Notes under the pieces: model-generated
Seen by the model: the letters and a program-made list of their open reading frames with translations, nothing else
Told to the model about the DNA's origin: nothing
Databases searched by the model: none
Assembly: GCA_031278395.1 (NCBI GenBank)
Contig: JAITKM010000009.1
Span: 1-38,136, forward strand
Direction: 5' to 3'
Length of the DNA stretch: 38,136 nt
Source of the DNA: Deltaproteobacteria bacterium
Lineage (GTDB): Bacteria > Bdellovibrionota_C > UBA2361 > SZUA-149 > JAITKM01
In this document: one piece after another, positions 8,315 through 18,386 of the stretch
How the letters are laid out: every line of letters starts with the position of its first letter
How positions within the stretch are numbered: position 1 is the stretch's first letter
Translations under genes and position numbers: made by a program

Positions 8315-8663
8315 GCCAAATTACAATACAATTTATCAATGCAAACAATACCGCTGTGCTACCGTAATCTTTGGCTCGCTTAGATAATTCATGATATTCT
8401 AGCGAAATTCTATCAACTACGCATTCAATCGCAGAATTTAGTAATTCCACAATTAAAACTAAGAACACTGCTCCAAGCATTAAAGCTCGTTCGAGCACTG
8501 TAACATCAAAGTAAAAAGCCAACGGAATAAGAATGACAGCTAAAACTACTTCTTGGCAAAACGCTACTTCATGCTTGACCCCAGCCTTAAAACCTTCCCA
8601 AGAATAAATCAGAGCTTTAAAAAGTCGTAGTAAATCCATTTTAATAAAATATGTAAAAATCAA
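8289..8663 (-). CDS. dgkA: Diacylglycerol kinase, DgkA type
   Basis: FKALIYSWEGFKAGVKHEVAFCQEV and VELLNSAIECVVDRISLEYHELSKRAKDYGSTAV. Confidence 0.92.
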   Translation of the reverse strand: MIFTYFIKMDLLRLFKALIYSWEGFKAGVKHEVAFCQEVVLAVILIPLAFYFDVTVLERALMLGAVFLVLIVELLNSAIECVVDRISLEYHELSKRAKDYGSTAVLFALINCIVIWLSILINFW

Positions 8664-8715
8664 AAAACATATGTGGGTTAATTGTCAAAAACCTTTTTCC
8701 AAAAAAAATAATACC

Positions 8716-8758
8716 ACGCCGTCCAAACCTTTAAGCTAAAAGGTTAGACGACGCGGCT
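8716..8758 (-). terminator. Probable Rho-independent terminator for the 8782-9249 gene
   Basis: Minus-strand RNA CCGCGUCGUCUAACCUUU...AAAGGUUUGGACGGCGUGG forms a long stem using G-U pairs, followed by a T-run. On the plus strand those pairs become mismatches. Confidence 0.7.
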
Positions 8759-8781
8759 TTAAAACCAATCCCCTGAATCTC

Positions 8782-9249
8782 CTACTCTAATAGAGACTCA
8801 ACAACACTTCTCATTATCCCTAAATGAGAAACGTTATGATCAAGGGGAACCTTCACTCTCATAAGACGACTCCCTGCTATTTCAAATAGCAGAGAATTAA
8901 GTTTCAAATTCGCACCCGCAATATCTCCTTTTGCATAGCTGGAGATAAATGAATCGTAATATAATACGATTTTCTGCCTATCTATGGGGTCGTCAAGAGC
9001 CATAATCTTGTCTTCAGTATTATCATTAATGATATTATTGATAATACTTCCTTTAGTTAGATTTTTTTCTAAATGAACTTCAACTATTAGCAATGAGTCT
9101 TTTGCTATTTCGTGAAGTATTTCATTTAGAATAGTTTGTGCCCTCTCAAAATTACAGCTAATTACATACGCTCTGACAAACCTCATATAGAGTTGTCTTA
9201 TTCTATAGTCGTCAATATTTGTGCTATCAACTGGAACTGTTATGCACAT
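8782..9249 (-). CDS. Hypothetical protein with two internal homologous repeats
   Basis: 155-aa ORF with an upstream AGGAGAC ribosome-binding site. Halves align: FVRAYVISCNFERAQTILNEILHEIAKDSLLIVEVHLEKN and FISSYAKGDIAGANLKLNSLLFEIAGSRLMRVKVPLDHN. Confidence 0.7.
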   Translation of the reverse strand: MCITVPVDSTNIDDYRIRQLYMRFVRAYVISCNFERAQTILNEILHEIAKDSLLIVEVHLEKNLTKGSIINNIINDNTEDKIMALDDPIDRQKIVLYYDSFISSYAKGDIAGANLKLNSLLFEIAGSRLMRVKVPLDHNVSHLGIMRSVVESLLE

Positions 9250-9699
9250 AATTGAGTCTCCTTTTTGGTTAAAACCTTACAAAAATTAATCCACAATAAA
9301 ATAGATTTAACGTAAAATTTTTACTCGTATCTCTATTCTATGTGGACTATAGATTAAACTTTGATTTCTCTTCTACCCTCAGATTTAAAATTTTTTAAAG
9401 TCCGCCCAATAACACAACCAATACAACATAACAATCTATATTTAAAAAACTTAATCTGCTATTTTTTCTAGAAAAAGCTAAATTATTCTGTTGTTATTGT
9501 AATTTTTTGGCAAATTCGTAAGCGTTTATCACTCGCCCATTTTTGGACCTACCGTTTGAAGCATAGCTTTTGGGAACGACTTTCAAAATGAATAGTATTA
9601 TTTTTAGATGTTACACTATAGCAGATGCTAAGTTATAAGGAGTTTAACAGTTAGCAAACACTTAGCTCACTTAGAGTATAGTAGGATGAATATAAAAAA

Positions 9700-10125
9700 T
9701 TAACCTAAGATTTCTTTGATAATTCTACTGGCGACTTGTCCTTCAAATTTACCCTTATGGTCACTATTTAGCCCGCCCATAATCTTGCCAATATTATCAC
9801 TGCCAGCTGAAATTAAATCTTGAATTATCTCTCGGAGTTTATCTTCGGATAACTGTTCGCCCAAGTAAGTTTGGATTAAAGCAATTTCAGCTTTATTTTG
9901 TTCTACTAAATCGTCACGTTTGGCTTGTTCGGCGAACTGTAAAGCATCACGCCTTTTTTTGATTTCTTTTTGAAAGATAACAGCTATATCACTATCGCTA
10001 AGCTCTTTTCTTGTATCCACCTCAACCTGCTTAATACTAGCCATTAAACTTCTAAGATTTTCTAACTTCTTAGAGTCTCTAGCTTTCATTGCTGTTTTAA
10101 TATCTTCTTGTAATTTAGCTTTCAT
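9700..10125 (-). CDS. GatB/YqeY domain protein
   Basis: MKAKLQEDIKTAMKARDSKKLENLRSLMASIKQVEVDTRKELSD...EIKKRRDALQFAEQAKRDDLVEQ...EIALIQTYLGEQLSE. Start reassigned from 10167. Confidence 0.93.
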   Translation of the reverse strand: MKAKLQEDIKTAMKARDSKKLENLRSLMASIKQVEVDTRKELSDSDIAVIFQKEIKKRRDALQFAEQAKRDDLVEQNKAEIALIQTYLGEQLSEDKLREIIQDLISAGSDNIGKIMGGLNSDHKGKFEGQVASRIIKEILG

Positions 10126-10129
10126 AGAT

Positions 10130-10768
10130 TTAAAAAGAAATTTTACTTTCAATTCCGTTAAAGGCATCTGCCAAAACTAATAAATACTCATGAGCAATAA
10201 TATCATAGACATTAATAGCCTTTGAATCTATCACTTTAACGCCTTTAGCGTTTCTGAGACTTCTAAAGACCACATCATCATACGCAGGAATAACCACCAA
10301 AATACTTCGCGCACTTCCTAAACCAACGGATTTTAAAACCTCTAGCGCTTTCTTGGTCTTAATTTCAGAAAGCCCGAAACTATCTAAAACAACTAAACGT
10401 CCTTCACTCTTACGCGCAGCAATAGCTCCAGCTAAAGCTTTTTTACGATCTCTTTTATTAATTTTAAAATCGTATTTATGCGGCTTTGGTCCATGAGCTA
10501 CTCCACCACCAACCCACACTGGGGACGTATTAGAACCTGCTCTAGCGCGACCATTGCCTTTTTGCTTCCAAGGTTTTGCGCCACCGCCAGAAACTTCAGC
10601 CCGTGTTTTAACCTTGTGAGTTCCGGCTCTCCAACAAGCTCTCTGCCAACGCACAACTTGATGTAACAAGGAATGCGAAACTGTTTCGTCAAATACAAAG
10701 CTAGCAACTTCTTTTTTACCAACTTGATTACCTAAATTATTAATAACTTGTAATTCTATACTTTCCAT
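10130..10768 (-). CDS. rplD: 50S ribosomal protein L4
   Basis: RAEVSGGGAKPWKQKGNGRARAGSNTSPVWVGGGVAHGPKPHKY. Confidence 0.96.
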   Translation of the reverse strand: MESIELQVINNLGNQVGKKEVASFVFDETVSHSLLHQVVRWQRACWRAGTHKVKTRAEVSGGGAKPWKQKGNGRARAGSNTSPVWVGGGVAHGPKPHKYDFKINKRDRKKALAGAIAARKSEGRLVVLDSFGLSEIKTKKALEVLKSVGLGSARSILVVIPAYDDVVFRSLRNAKGVKVIDSKAINVYDIIAHEYLLVLADAFNGIESKISF

Positions 10769-10777
10769 AAATATACC

Positions 10778-11434
10778 TTACGCCTTAATTGATGTTTGAA
10801 CAAAAACAATACCGTTTTTTGAACCAGGAACAGACCCTTTGACAATCATAATCTTTTCTTCAGGACGAACTTGCAGGACTTCAATAGCCTGCTGAGTTAC
10901 TCTTTTATTGCCCAGATGACCTGGCATTTTTTTATTCTTAAACACTCGACCCGGAGTTTTTCGATTACCAATTGAACCACCATGACGAAAATATTCATGC
11001 GTTCCATGACTATTAGTTTGTGCACCTTTCATATGATGACGTTTAATAACGCCAGCAAAACCTTTACCAATTGAAGTGCCAACAACATCAACTAAATCAC
11101 CTGGTTTAAACAAACTATCAACTGTAATTTCATCTCCAAGTTTTAATTCACTAACATTTTCATTTTTTTTATCACCTTTTTCACTACGAATCTCACCCAC
11201 AAATTTAGGTAGTCCCTTCTCAGCCTTAGCAAAATGTTGTGTTAATGCCTTATTAACTCGCTGTTGTTTTTGTGTTCCAAGACCAACTTGCACAGCAGAA
11301 TAACCGTCATGCTCCTTAGTCTTAACTTGATAAACAACATTCGATGTCATTTCAAGAATAGTCACCGCGATATTTTCCCCTTTTTCGGTAAAAATTCTAG
11401 TCATTCCTAATTTTTTTCCATACATTGCGTTCAT
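10778..11434 (-). CDS. rplC: 50S ribosomal protein L3
   Basis: YGKKLGMTRIF, GTSIGKGFAGVIKRHHMKGAQTNSHGTHEYFRHGGSIGNRKTPGRVFKNKKMPGHLGN. Confidence 0.97.
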   Translation of the reverse strand: MNAMYGKKLGMTRIFTEKGENIAVTILEMTSNVVYQVKTKEHDGYSAVQVGLGTQKQQRVNKALTQHFAKAEKGLPKFVGEIRSEKGDKKNENVSELKLGDEITVDSLFKPGDLVDVVGTSIGKGFAGVIKRHHMKGAQTNSHGTHEYFRHGGSIGNRKTPGRVFKNKKMPGHLGNKRVTQQAIEVLQVRPEEKIMIVKGSVPGSKNGIVFVQTSIKA

Positions 11435-11451
11435 TGTTTTACGCCTTTAGA

Positions 11452-11823
11452 TTATTTTTTAGTTTTTTTATTTTTATTATTTACTAGATTGCTAGATCTT
11501 TTGCTATTTTTAGGCTTTCTAATACCAACATCAACGCCAGCAGGTATTTCAAGTTTAGTTAGATCATCCATAGTCTGCGGGGTTGCCTCAAGAATATCTA
11601 AAATTCTACAGTGTGCAGCAAGCTCAAATTGATCTCTAGCTTTCTTATCAACATGTGGCGAACGGTTGACTGTAAATCTTGCTACCTTTGTAGGTAAAGG
11701 TATAGGACCTGCAACCTTGCCACCTGTGCGCTTGATAACCTCAACAATTTCAGCTACAGCAACATCTAATACTTTGCGGTCATATCCACATAAACGGACT
11801 CGCATTTTGTTATCACCAATCAT
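11452..11823 (-). CDS. rpsJ: 30S ribosomal protein S10
   Basis: [60 protein letters not shown]. Confidence 0.97.
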   Translation of the reverse strand: MIGDNKMRVRLCGYDRKVLDVAVAEIVEVIKRTGGKVAGPIPLPTKVARFTVNRSPHVDKKARDQFELAAHCRILDILEATPQTMDDLTKLEIPAGVDVGIRKPKNSKRSSNLVNNKNKKTKK

Positions 11824-11835
11824 AATTCTTCCTTC

Positions 11836-13929
11836 TTATTTATTAGCTATTGTTTCTCTTATCTGTGCAGGCACTGATTCATAATGATCAAAAGTCATTG
11901 TAAATGTCGCACGCCCTTGGGTTTGTGAACGCAAATCTGTTGCGTAACCAAACATTTCAGCCAGAGGCACTTCTGAGTTCACAACCTGCACGCCAGGTCT
12001 GGCATCCATTCCCATAATTTTGCCACGACGACGATTTAAATCTCCAACTACATTAGACAAAAAATCATCTGGCGTTACTACTTCAACTTTCATTACTGGC
12101 TCTAAAATATCAATCCCTGATTCTCTTGCGGCTTCTTTTAAGGCAATCGAAGCACAAATCTTGAACGCCATTTCAGACGAGTCAACTTCATGATACGAAC
12201 CATCAATTAAATTAACTTTTAAATCTACCATTGGATAACCAGCCAATACCCCACTTTGCACTGCATCTTCAAAACCTTTCAAACAAGCTGGAATATATTC
12301 CTTAGGAATAGAGCCACCTTTAATCGAATTGACAAAAGTAAAACCACTAGCTCTTTCACCAGGCTCAAGCTCAAAAACTACATGCCCATATTGCCCACGA
12401 CCACCACTTTGCTTGGCATACTTATAATTTTTAGTTACAGTCTTTAATACAGTTTCTCGGTAAGCTACTTGTGGTTTACCAACATTAGCCTCAACCTTGT
12501 ATTCTCGCACTAAACGATCAACTATAATTTCAAGGTGTAACTCCCCCATACCTGCAATAATTGTCTGCCCTGTTTCTTGGTCACTGTTAATTCTAAAAGA
12601 TGGGTCTTCTTGAGCTAATTTATTTAAAGCTAAACCTAATTTTTCTTGGTCAGCTTTAGTTTTCGGCTCAATTGCTACTGAAATCACTGGCTCTGGGAAC
12701 TCCATTTTTTCAAGCACAATCTGATGTTTTTCATCGCAAAGCGTATCTCCTGTATAAGAATCTTTCAGTCCCACCACAGCAGCAATATCACCAGCTTCAA
12801 GATGATCAATTTCTTCTCTCTTGTTCGCATGCATCTTAACTAAACGTCCCAGACGTTCTTTTTTCCCAGTTCTGGTGTTCAGCACAGAAATACCAGAATC
12901 AACTTGCCCGGAATAAACACGAATAAATGAAAGAGTTCCGTGCGGGTCAGCAATAATTTTAAAAACCATGGCTGCAAAAGGATCATTAACATCTGCCTTT
13001 CTAGTTAAAACATTGCCTTCTTTATTTGGATCAAAACCTTCGACTGGAGGCACATCTAGCGGAGAAGGCAGATACAAAACAACTGCATCTAATAAAGACT
13101 GAACGCCTTTGTTTTTAAAAGCTGAACCGCAAAGCACTGGGACAGCTTCCATTGCCAAAGTCATCTTTCTAATGCCTTTGTGAATTTCTTCAACAGTTAA
13201 TTCTTCACCTCTTAAATATTTATCACAAAGTGTGTCATCACTTTCAGCGATAATGTCTAACATATAAGCTCTGTCCTCTTCGGCTTTGGCTTTATAAGCC
13301 TCTGGGATGTCAATATAATCGAAGTCCGCACCTAAAGTTTCCTCTTTGTAAGTTATAGCGCGCATTTGAACTAAATCTATAATGCCAGCAAACTCAGCTT
13401 CGGCTCCGATTGGAATTTGAATTGGAACGGGACGAGCTTTGAGACGCTCTTTAATCATTTTAATACAACGCTCATAATCAGCACCTGCCCGATCCATCTT
13501 ATTGACAAAACAAATTCTTGGGACATGGTATTTATCAGCTTGCCGCCAAACAGTTTCAGATTGCGGTTCCACACCTGCAACTGAATCGAAGACCGCAACT
13601 GCACCGTCCAACACGCGCAAGGAACGCTCAACTTCAATGGTAAAATCAACGTGTCCCGGTGTATCTATGATGTTGATGCGATGATTAGAAAACTGCTTCT
13701 TAGAACCAGCCCACTGCGCTGTAGTAGCTGCAGAAGTAATGGTAATCCCTCGTTCCTGCTCTTGTTCCATGTAGTCCATGGTTGCTAGTCCTTCATGGAC
13801 TTCACCAATTTTATAATTAATGCCAGTATAATATAAAATACGCTCTGTTGTTGTTGTTTTACCAGCGTCAATATGCGCCATAATACCAATATTACGCACC
13901 TTATCTAAGGGAACACTTACTCTAGCCAC
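11836..13929 (-). CDS. fusA: Elongation factor G
   Basis: [68 protein letters not shown]; full length. Confidence 0.98.
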   Translation of the reverse strand: MARVSVPLDKVRNIGIMAHIDAGKTTTTERILYYTGINYKIGEVHEGLATMDYMEQEQERGITITSAATTAQWAGSKKQFSNHRINIIDTPGHVDFTIEVERSLRVLDGAVAVFDSVAGVEPQSETVWRQADKYHVPRICFVNKMDRAGADYERCIKMIKERLKARPVPIQIPIGAEAEFAGIIDLVQMRAITYKEETLGADFDYIDIPEAYKAKAEEDRAYMLDIIAESDDTLCDKYLRGEELTVEEIHKGIRKMTLAMEAVPVLCGSAFKNKGVQSLLDAVVLYLPSPLDVPPVEGFDPNKEGNVLTRKADVNDPFAAMVFKIIADPHGTLSFIRVYSGQVDSGISVLNTRTGKKERLGRLVKMHANKREEIDHLEAGDIAAVVGLKDSYTGDTLCDEKHQIVLEKMEFPEPVISVAIEPKTKADQEKLGLALNKLAQEDPSFRINSDQETGQTIIAGMGELHLEIIVDRLVREYKVEANVGKPQVAYRETVLKTVTKNYKYAKQSGGRGQYGHVVFELEPGERASGFTFVNSIKGGSIPKEYIPACLKGFEDAVQSGVLAGYPMVDLKVNLIDGSYHEVDSSEMAFKICASIALKEAARESGIDILEPVMKVEVVTPDDFLSNVVGDLNRRRGKIMGMDARPGVQVVNSEVPLAEMFGYATDLRSQTQGRATFTMTFDHYESVPAQIRETIANK

Positions 13930-13992
13930 GATCTTAATTTCCTTTTCTGTAAAATTATTTAATTAAACTTTATAGTTCTTAGCAATTTGCTG

Positions 13993-14472
<480 letters not shown>

Positions 14473-14585
14473 TTAATACATAAATCCGTAACGTATATTC
14501 TCAATTATTATCTGGTGAATATTTAAACTACGAATTAAATTTTTAATTTATAACCCTCTCTTCGCGACACCTCAAAAAAACTAAA

Positions 14586-14957
14586 TTACTTAGGTCTCTT
14601 GGCTCCGTATTTTGATCTTGACTGCTTGCGACCGTTAACTCCTTGTGTATCAAGTTTTCCGCGAATAATATGATAACGCACGCCAGGTAAGTCTTTGACA
14701 CGTCCACCGCGAATTAAAACGACAGAGTGTTCTTGTAAGTTATGCCCCTCACCCGGAATATAGCTAGTTACTTCCATTCTGTTTGTTAAGCGCACACGAG
14801 CTACTTTACGCAAAGCTGAATTTGGTTTTTTAGGTGTAGTTGAATGCACACGCAAACAAACTCCTCTTTTTTGCGGACAGCGGTCTAAAGCTGGAGACGC
14901 TGTTTTGTCTTTTGCTCTTTGTCTCCCTTTGCGAACAAGTTGATTAATAGTAGGCAT
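14586..14957 (-). CDS. rpsL: 30S ribosomal protein S12
   Basis: [12 protein letters not shown]...[33 protein letters not shown]...[35 protein letters not shown]. Confidence 0.98.
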   Translation of the reverse strand: MPTINQLVRKGRQRAKDKTASPALDRCPQKRGVCLRVHSTTPKKPNSALRKVARVRLTNRMEVTSYIPGEGHNLQEHSVVLIRGGRVKDLPGVRYHIIRGKLDTQGVNGRKQSRSKYGAKRPK

Positions 14958-15183
14958 AATTTCCTAATCGTAAAATAAAGTTAGTAGATTTAATTAATTT
15001 AATTAATAAGTGTTCGACATTTTTCTGTCTTTCTATCAAACATTTTTCAGATTAATCAGAAATGACTTAAGCCCATGCATCGTCGAACTAACCAGAGGGG
15101 CTTATAAGGTTATTACCTTCAAAAAGTGGCGGCTTGCTATCACTTTCACTAAAGGCTGTCAACCTCTTAATAAAGAAAATTTT

Positions 15184-15309
15184 TTATAAAATTTTTCCAG
15201 TCGCTTTCAATTTTTTAAGTTTTAATCTAGTCTTTTTAATTCGTTTTTTATTGACTTTATTCCATTTAACTTGTCTTTTGGACTTCGTTGTTTTTGCTAA
15301 AGATGCCAT
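15184..15309 (-). CDS. Small, very basic 41-aa ORF upstream of rpsL, absent from the ORF track
   Basis: Translation read by hand: MASLAKTTKSKRQVKWNKVNKKRIKKTRLKLKKLKATGKIL*. Composition resembles a small ribosomal protein. No strong Shine-Dalgarno sequence. Confidence 0.45.
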   Translation of the reverse strand: MASLAKTTKSKRQVKWNKVNKKRIKKTRLKLKKLKATGKIL

Positions 15310-15489
15310 AATGGTTAATTTTATTAGGGCAATACACAAACAAATCGTAGTAAATCTTTGGTTATGTAGTTTTGCCTGAGTTTATAATCACACTATAAAA
15401 ATAGGGCGCGTTCTATATATAAAAGCCTAAAAAATGTCAAAGATATAATTTAGTAGTAGTTATAGCTAATTATAAAAAAACAAAAACAG

Positions 15490-15516
15490 TTGACCTAAAA
15501 TAACAATCAGTATAAA
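15490..15516 (+). promoter_or_regulatory. Candidate sigma70-like promoter upstream of tRNA-Ile
   Basis: TTGACC (15490-15495), 15-nt spacer, TATAAA (15511-15516). The spacer is slightly short. Confidence 0.35.
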
Positions 15517-15588
15517 AGCCCCGAGCATTTTGAATGCGTCCTTAAGCATTTTGTAAAGTAATACATTAAATAATTAAGCTGTAACTAT

Positions 15589-15665
15589 GGGATCGTAGCT
15601 CAGGTGGTTAGAGCGCGTGCCTGATAAGCACGAGGTCGGAAGTTCGAGTCTTCCCGGTCCCACCA
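15589..15665 (+). tRNA. tRNA-Ile (GAT), CCA encoded
   Basis: GGGATCG...CTGATAAG...GGTTCGAGTC-type arm...CGGTCCCA-CCA; cloverleaf assembled by eye. Confidence 0.95.
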
Positions 15666-15761
15666 GTATAAAAACTAGGTGAGCTACAATATTAATTAGA
15701 AACACATCTTGACCATTTATGTTTCTTTATGATAGCTGGACAACGAAGTTTTTCCCCATGT

Positions 15762-15838
15762 GGGGCTGTAGCTCAGTTGGCTAGAGCATCGCCCTTGCAA
15801 GGCGAGGGTCCTCGGTTCAAATCCGAGTAGCTCCACCA
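15762..15838 (+). tRNA. tRNA-Ala (TGC), CCA encoded
   Basis: GGGGCTGTAGCTCAGTTGGCTAGAGCATCGCCCTTGCAAGGCGAGGGTCCTCGGTTCAAATCCGAGTAGCTCCACCA. Confidence 0.96.
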
Positions 15839-15849
15839 TTTTTTATTTA

Positions 15850-17274
15850 ATGAGTATTGTTGAATTTCAAAAGATAGCTCAAACCGAAGGGATTAAAAAA
15901 ATTCTATCAGCTTTAGATGGCGTTAAAGTTTATTTAGTCGGTGGTGCAGTTCGTGATCTGTTGCTTAAAAAGAAATCTAAAGACCTGGATCTAGCTGTTG
16001 CAATTGATATCCAGTCCTGTTTAACTAAATTAAAATCTGCTAAAATCAAGGTGTTTGAGACTGGTTTGCAACATGACACGCTTTCCGCCGTACCAGTTGG
16101 GGGTGAGCCAGCTATTGAAATTACAGCCTTTAGAAATGGCGCAGTAACTATTGAAGGCGATTTGACATGTCGGGATTTTACTATCAATGCGCTGGCATTT
16201 GATTTTCAAAACAATACAATCATTGATCCGCTATTCGGCAGGCAAGATTTAAAAAACAAAATTCTAAAAACCTGTGGTAAGGCTTATGATAGATTTTCTG
16301 AAGATCCTCTTAGACTTTTTAGACTAGTCCGTTTCAGCGCTAGTTTAGGTTTTGCAATAGATACCAAAACTTTTCAGGATTATCCTCCTCTTAGCTGGAC
16401 TACGTCCCGAGTTAGCCCTTTAATTAATCAAAGGCTAACTCGAATGGAAAGCACATTAAAAGATAATATAGCAAAAACAAATTTTGCGTTAAGTAATCAG
16501 GTGAGCGTCGAGCGCAAACGTGATGAATTTAGTAAAATCTTAAGCTCTGCGCGCCCAAGCTATGGGCTTAGAAAAGTTTTAGAATTTGGTCTGTTACAAG
16601 ACATCTTACCAGAGTTGCTTGAATTTATTGGCTATGAGCAAAACGAGTTTCACATCTATGATTTATTTGATCATACCTTAGCTGTGGTTGAGAATACTTT
16701 ACCTTTTGCAGCCTCAAAAAATCAGGATTCGATTTTAATTCTGCGGCTTGCCGCATTACTGCATGACGTAGGAAAACCGCGCACATTGTCGATTGATGAG
16801 AATGGGCGGCGCCATTTTTATTGTCATGAGATAGTTGGGATAAACATAGCAAAAAATATTTTACAACGTTTAAAATATTCAAATAAAATAGTGCAAGCAG
16901 TTACGATGTTAGTTAAAACACATATGCGCCCCTTAAATGGTGGTGCTGGCAGTTTAAGGCGCATCCTACGTGATACAGGCGCATATTACCCAGAGTGGCG
17001 TTATCTTAAAGAGGCAGATGCCATGGCTTGTGGAGCAACTGACTGCCAGATTAGAAAAAATTTAGAAGTTTTTGATGAGAGAATCAAACAACTAATTGAG
17101 CAAGAACAATTTTCTGCACAATTTAAGCTAGCAGTAAATGGCTATGATATAATGAAGTTAGGTATTCCCCAAGGTCCTCAGGTTGGCAAAATACTAACCG
17201 AACTAACCGACATTGTTTTGAATAATCCAGCTTTAAATTCAAAAGAAGAATTAATAAAAATTATTAAAAAATAG
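15850..17274 (+). CDS. cca: CCA-adding enzyme / poly(A) polymerase family protein with HD domain
   Basis: VYLVGGAVRDLLLKKKSKDLDLAV, CRDFTINALAFD, EDPLRLFRLVRFSASLGF, SVERKRDEFSKIL, HD motif LLHDVGKPRT. Confidence 0.9.
   Translation: MSIVEFQKIAQTEGIKKILSALDGVKVYLVGGAVRDLLLKKKSKDLDLAVAIDIQSCLTKLKSAKIKVFETGLQHDTLSAVPVGGEPAIEITAFRNGAVTIEGDLTCRDFTINALAFDFQNNTIIDPLFGRQDLKNKILKTCGKAYDRFSEDPLRLFRLVRFSASLGFAIDTKTFQDYPPLSWTTSRVSPLINQRLTRMESTLKDNIAKTNFALSNQVSVERKRDEFSKILSSARPSYGLRKVLEFGLLQDILPELLEFIGYEQNEFHIYDLFDHTLAVVENTLPFAASKNQDSILILRLAALLHDVGKPRTLSIDENGRRHFYCHEIVGINIAKNILQRLKYSNKIVQAVTMLVKTHMRPLNGGAGSLRRILRDTGAYYPEWRYLKEADAMACGATDCQIRKNLEVFDERIKQLIEQEQFSAQFKLAVNGYDIMKLGIPQGPQVGKILTELTDIVLNNPALNSKEELIKIIKK
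16408..16442. repeat. Palindrome inside the CCA-adding enzyme gene
   Basis: CGAGTTAGC-C-CTTT-AATTAATC-AAAG-GCTAACTCG: 13 paired bases with a 1-nt bulge. Confidence 0.75.
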
Positions 17275-17365
17275 TTGTTCCCTTTTTCTGGTATCGTGAG
17301 TTCCCACAAAAATAAGTTCCAAGAGGTATTTTATCTAATAAATTTATCTAGTTAAGCCTTGAGGC

Positions 17366-17470
17366 TCTGGTATGGGGTTACTTTTAGTCATAGATTTCAG
17401 TGGAAATTTTGCGAAATATCCGACGATTAAGTTAAGCTTTGGAGAATTTTTTTAGTCAAAAAATTGTGGG
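17366..17470. mobile_element. Subfamily-B inverted-repeat element; right end not recognised
   Basis: tctggtatggggttacttttagtcatagatttcagtggaaatttt aligns with 6864-6920; ...ttaagctttggagaatttttttagtcaaaaaat aligns with about 6930-6965. Confidence 0.6.
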
Positions 17471-17488
17471 GCGACCGGGATGGTCGCC
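17470..17488 (-). terminator. GC-rich hairpin downstream of fliS, probable terminator
   Basis: ggcgacc-gggat-ggtcgcc. On the minus strand it is followed by CCACAATTTTTT. Confidence 0.65.
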
Positions 17489-17499
17489 AGTGGTAATTT

Positions 17500-17958
17500 T
17501 TAGCAGCTCGAATTTAACAACTGACCGTTCAAAGTATCGGGTTGAACTTGAGAATTTTTAATTTGGCTATTATCAGTAACTTTATTTATTTCTATAATTT
17601 CTCGGTAACCTTCAGCAATCTTACTTAGTATTTCGATAACCTTACCAACCTTGCTTGGGCTTTTTTCAAGATTAGCTTCTGTCAAATAAAACAACATAAA
17701 TTCATACAAACTAGCTAATTTTTTTGGTAAATCACCGCCATGCTTGTAGTCTAAGGTATTAATAAATTCGGAAATAATAGCTTGTGATTTCTGTATGTAT
17801 TTTCCTGATTTTTGCCAATCTTTTTCTGCAAATCCTTCTTGAGTTAAATTTAAAAAATTTAAACATCCATCAAATAACATCATTAATAATTTTCCCTTGT
17901 CCGCTGTGTTACATCCGACTTCCCTATACTGTTCACATTTATTATTTTGGCTATACAT
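17500..17958 (-). CDS. fliS: Flagellar export chaperone FliS
   Basis: LLMMLFDGCLNFLNLTQEGFAEKDWQKSGKYIQKSQAIISEFINTLDYKHGGDLPKKLASLYEFMLFYLTEANLEKS. Confidence 0.88.
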   Translation of the reverse strand: MYSQNNKCEQYREVGCNTADKGKLLMMLFDGCLNFLNLTQEGFAEKDWQKSGKYIQKSQAIISEFINTLDYKHGGDLPKKLASLYEFMLFYLTEANLEKSPSKVGKVIEILSKIAEGYREIIEINKVTDNSQIKNSQVQPDTLNGQLLNSSC

Positions 17959-18301
17959 ATTTTTTATATCCCTTTTAATATTAGTTGAAACTTTACTTTT
18001 TATATCTTCACTGCATACCTTCTTATCGGCGATAATTTGTTTTTACCTAAATAGATTTTTTTTTCTGGTATGGGCTTATTTTATTTATTATATTTTTTAT
18101 GCCTATTATAGCTATAATATCCTTAATTCATTTGTTATTTTTTAGTACAGGATGATTTGTGTTTAGCATTTTCAGGGTCTTGCATCATATGTGATGGACT
18201 TACAAGAGTCCTTAGGTAAGGTTTTAATAATTCCAACTAATGTCTCATACATTTTTTCCAAGGTAAATATTTTAAGCGCTAATCGAATAAAAAAACAAAG
18301 T

Positions 18302-18338
18302 GTAGAGATGTAGTATACCAAAAATACTACATCTCTAC
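18302..18338 (-). terminator. Perfect 15-bp hairpin plus T-run downstream of the 18387-19121 gene
   Basis: gtagagatgtagtat / atactacatctctac. Minus-strand 3' side reads CACTTTGTTTTTTTA. Confidence 0.75.
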
Positions 18339-18386
18339 AAAAACTCAATGACAATCACAGCATAGATGCGGTCTTTCAAAAACTTA

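Noticed and set aside
10478-10722. ORFs 10478-10666 (+) and 10498-10722 (-)
   Set aside because: Out-of-frame or antisense shadows of rplD with no independent motifs.
11076-13684. Plus-strand or alternative ORFs inside rplC, rpsJ and fusA (11076, 11666, 12256, 13455, 13502)
   Set aside because: Shadow ORFs of highly conserved genes.
15134-15379. 81-aa plus-strand ORF 15134-15379
   Set aside because: Antisense to the more plausible basic 41-aa ORF (15184-15309, minus); composition looks like non-coding T-rich sequence.
18104-18119. Palindrome tattatagctataata
   Set aside because: AT-only-rich palindrome expected by chance in this composition.
17784-18354. Hydrophobic short ORFs 17784-17978, 17897-18145 and 18172-18354
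   Set aside because: AT-rich translation giving Phe/Ile/Tyr-rich peptides; two overlap fliS antisense and the last overlaps the terminator hairpin.
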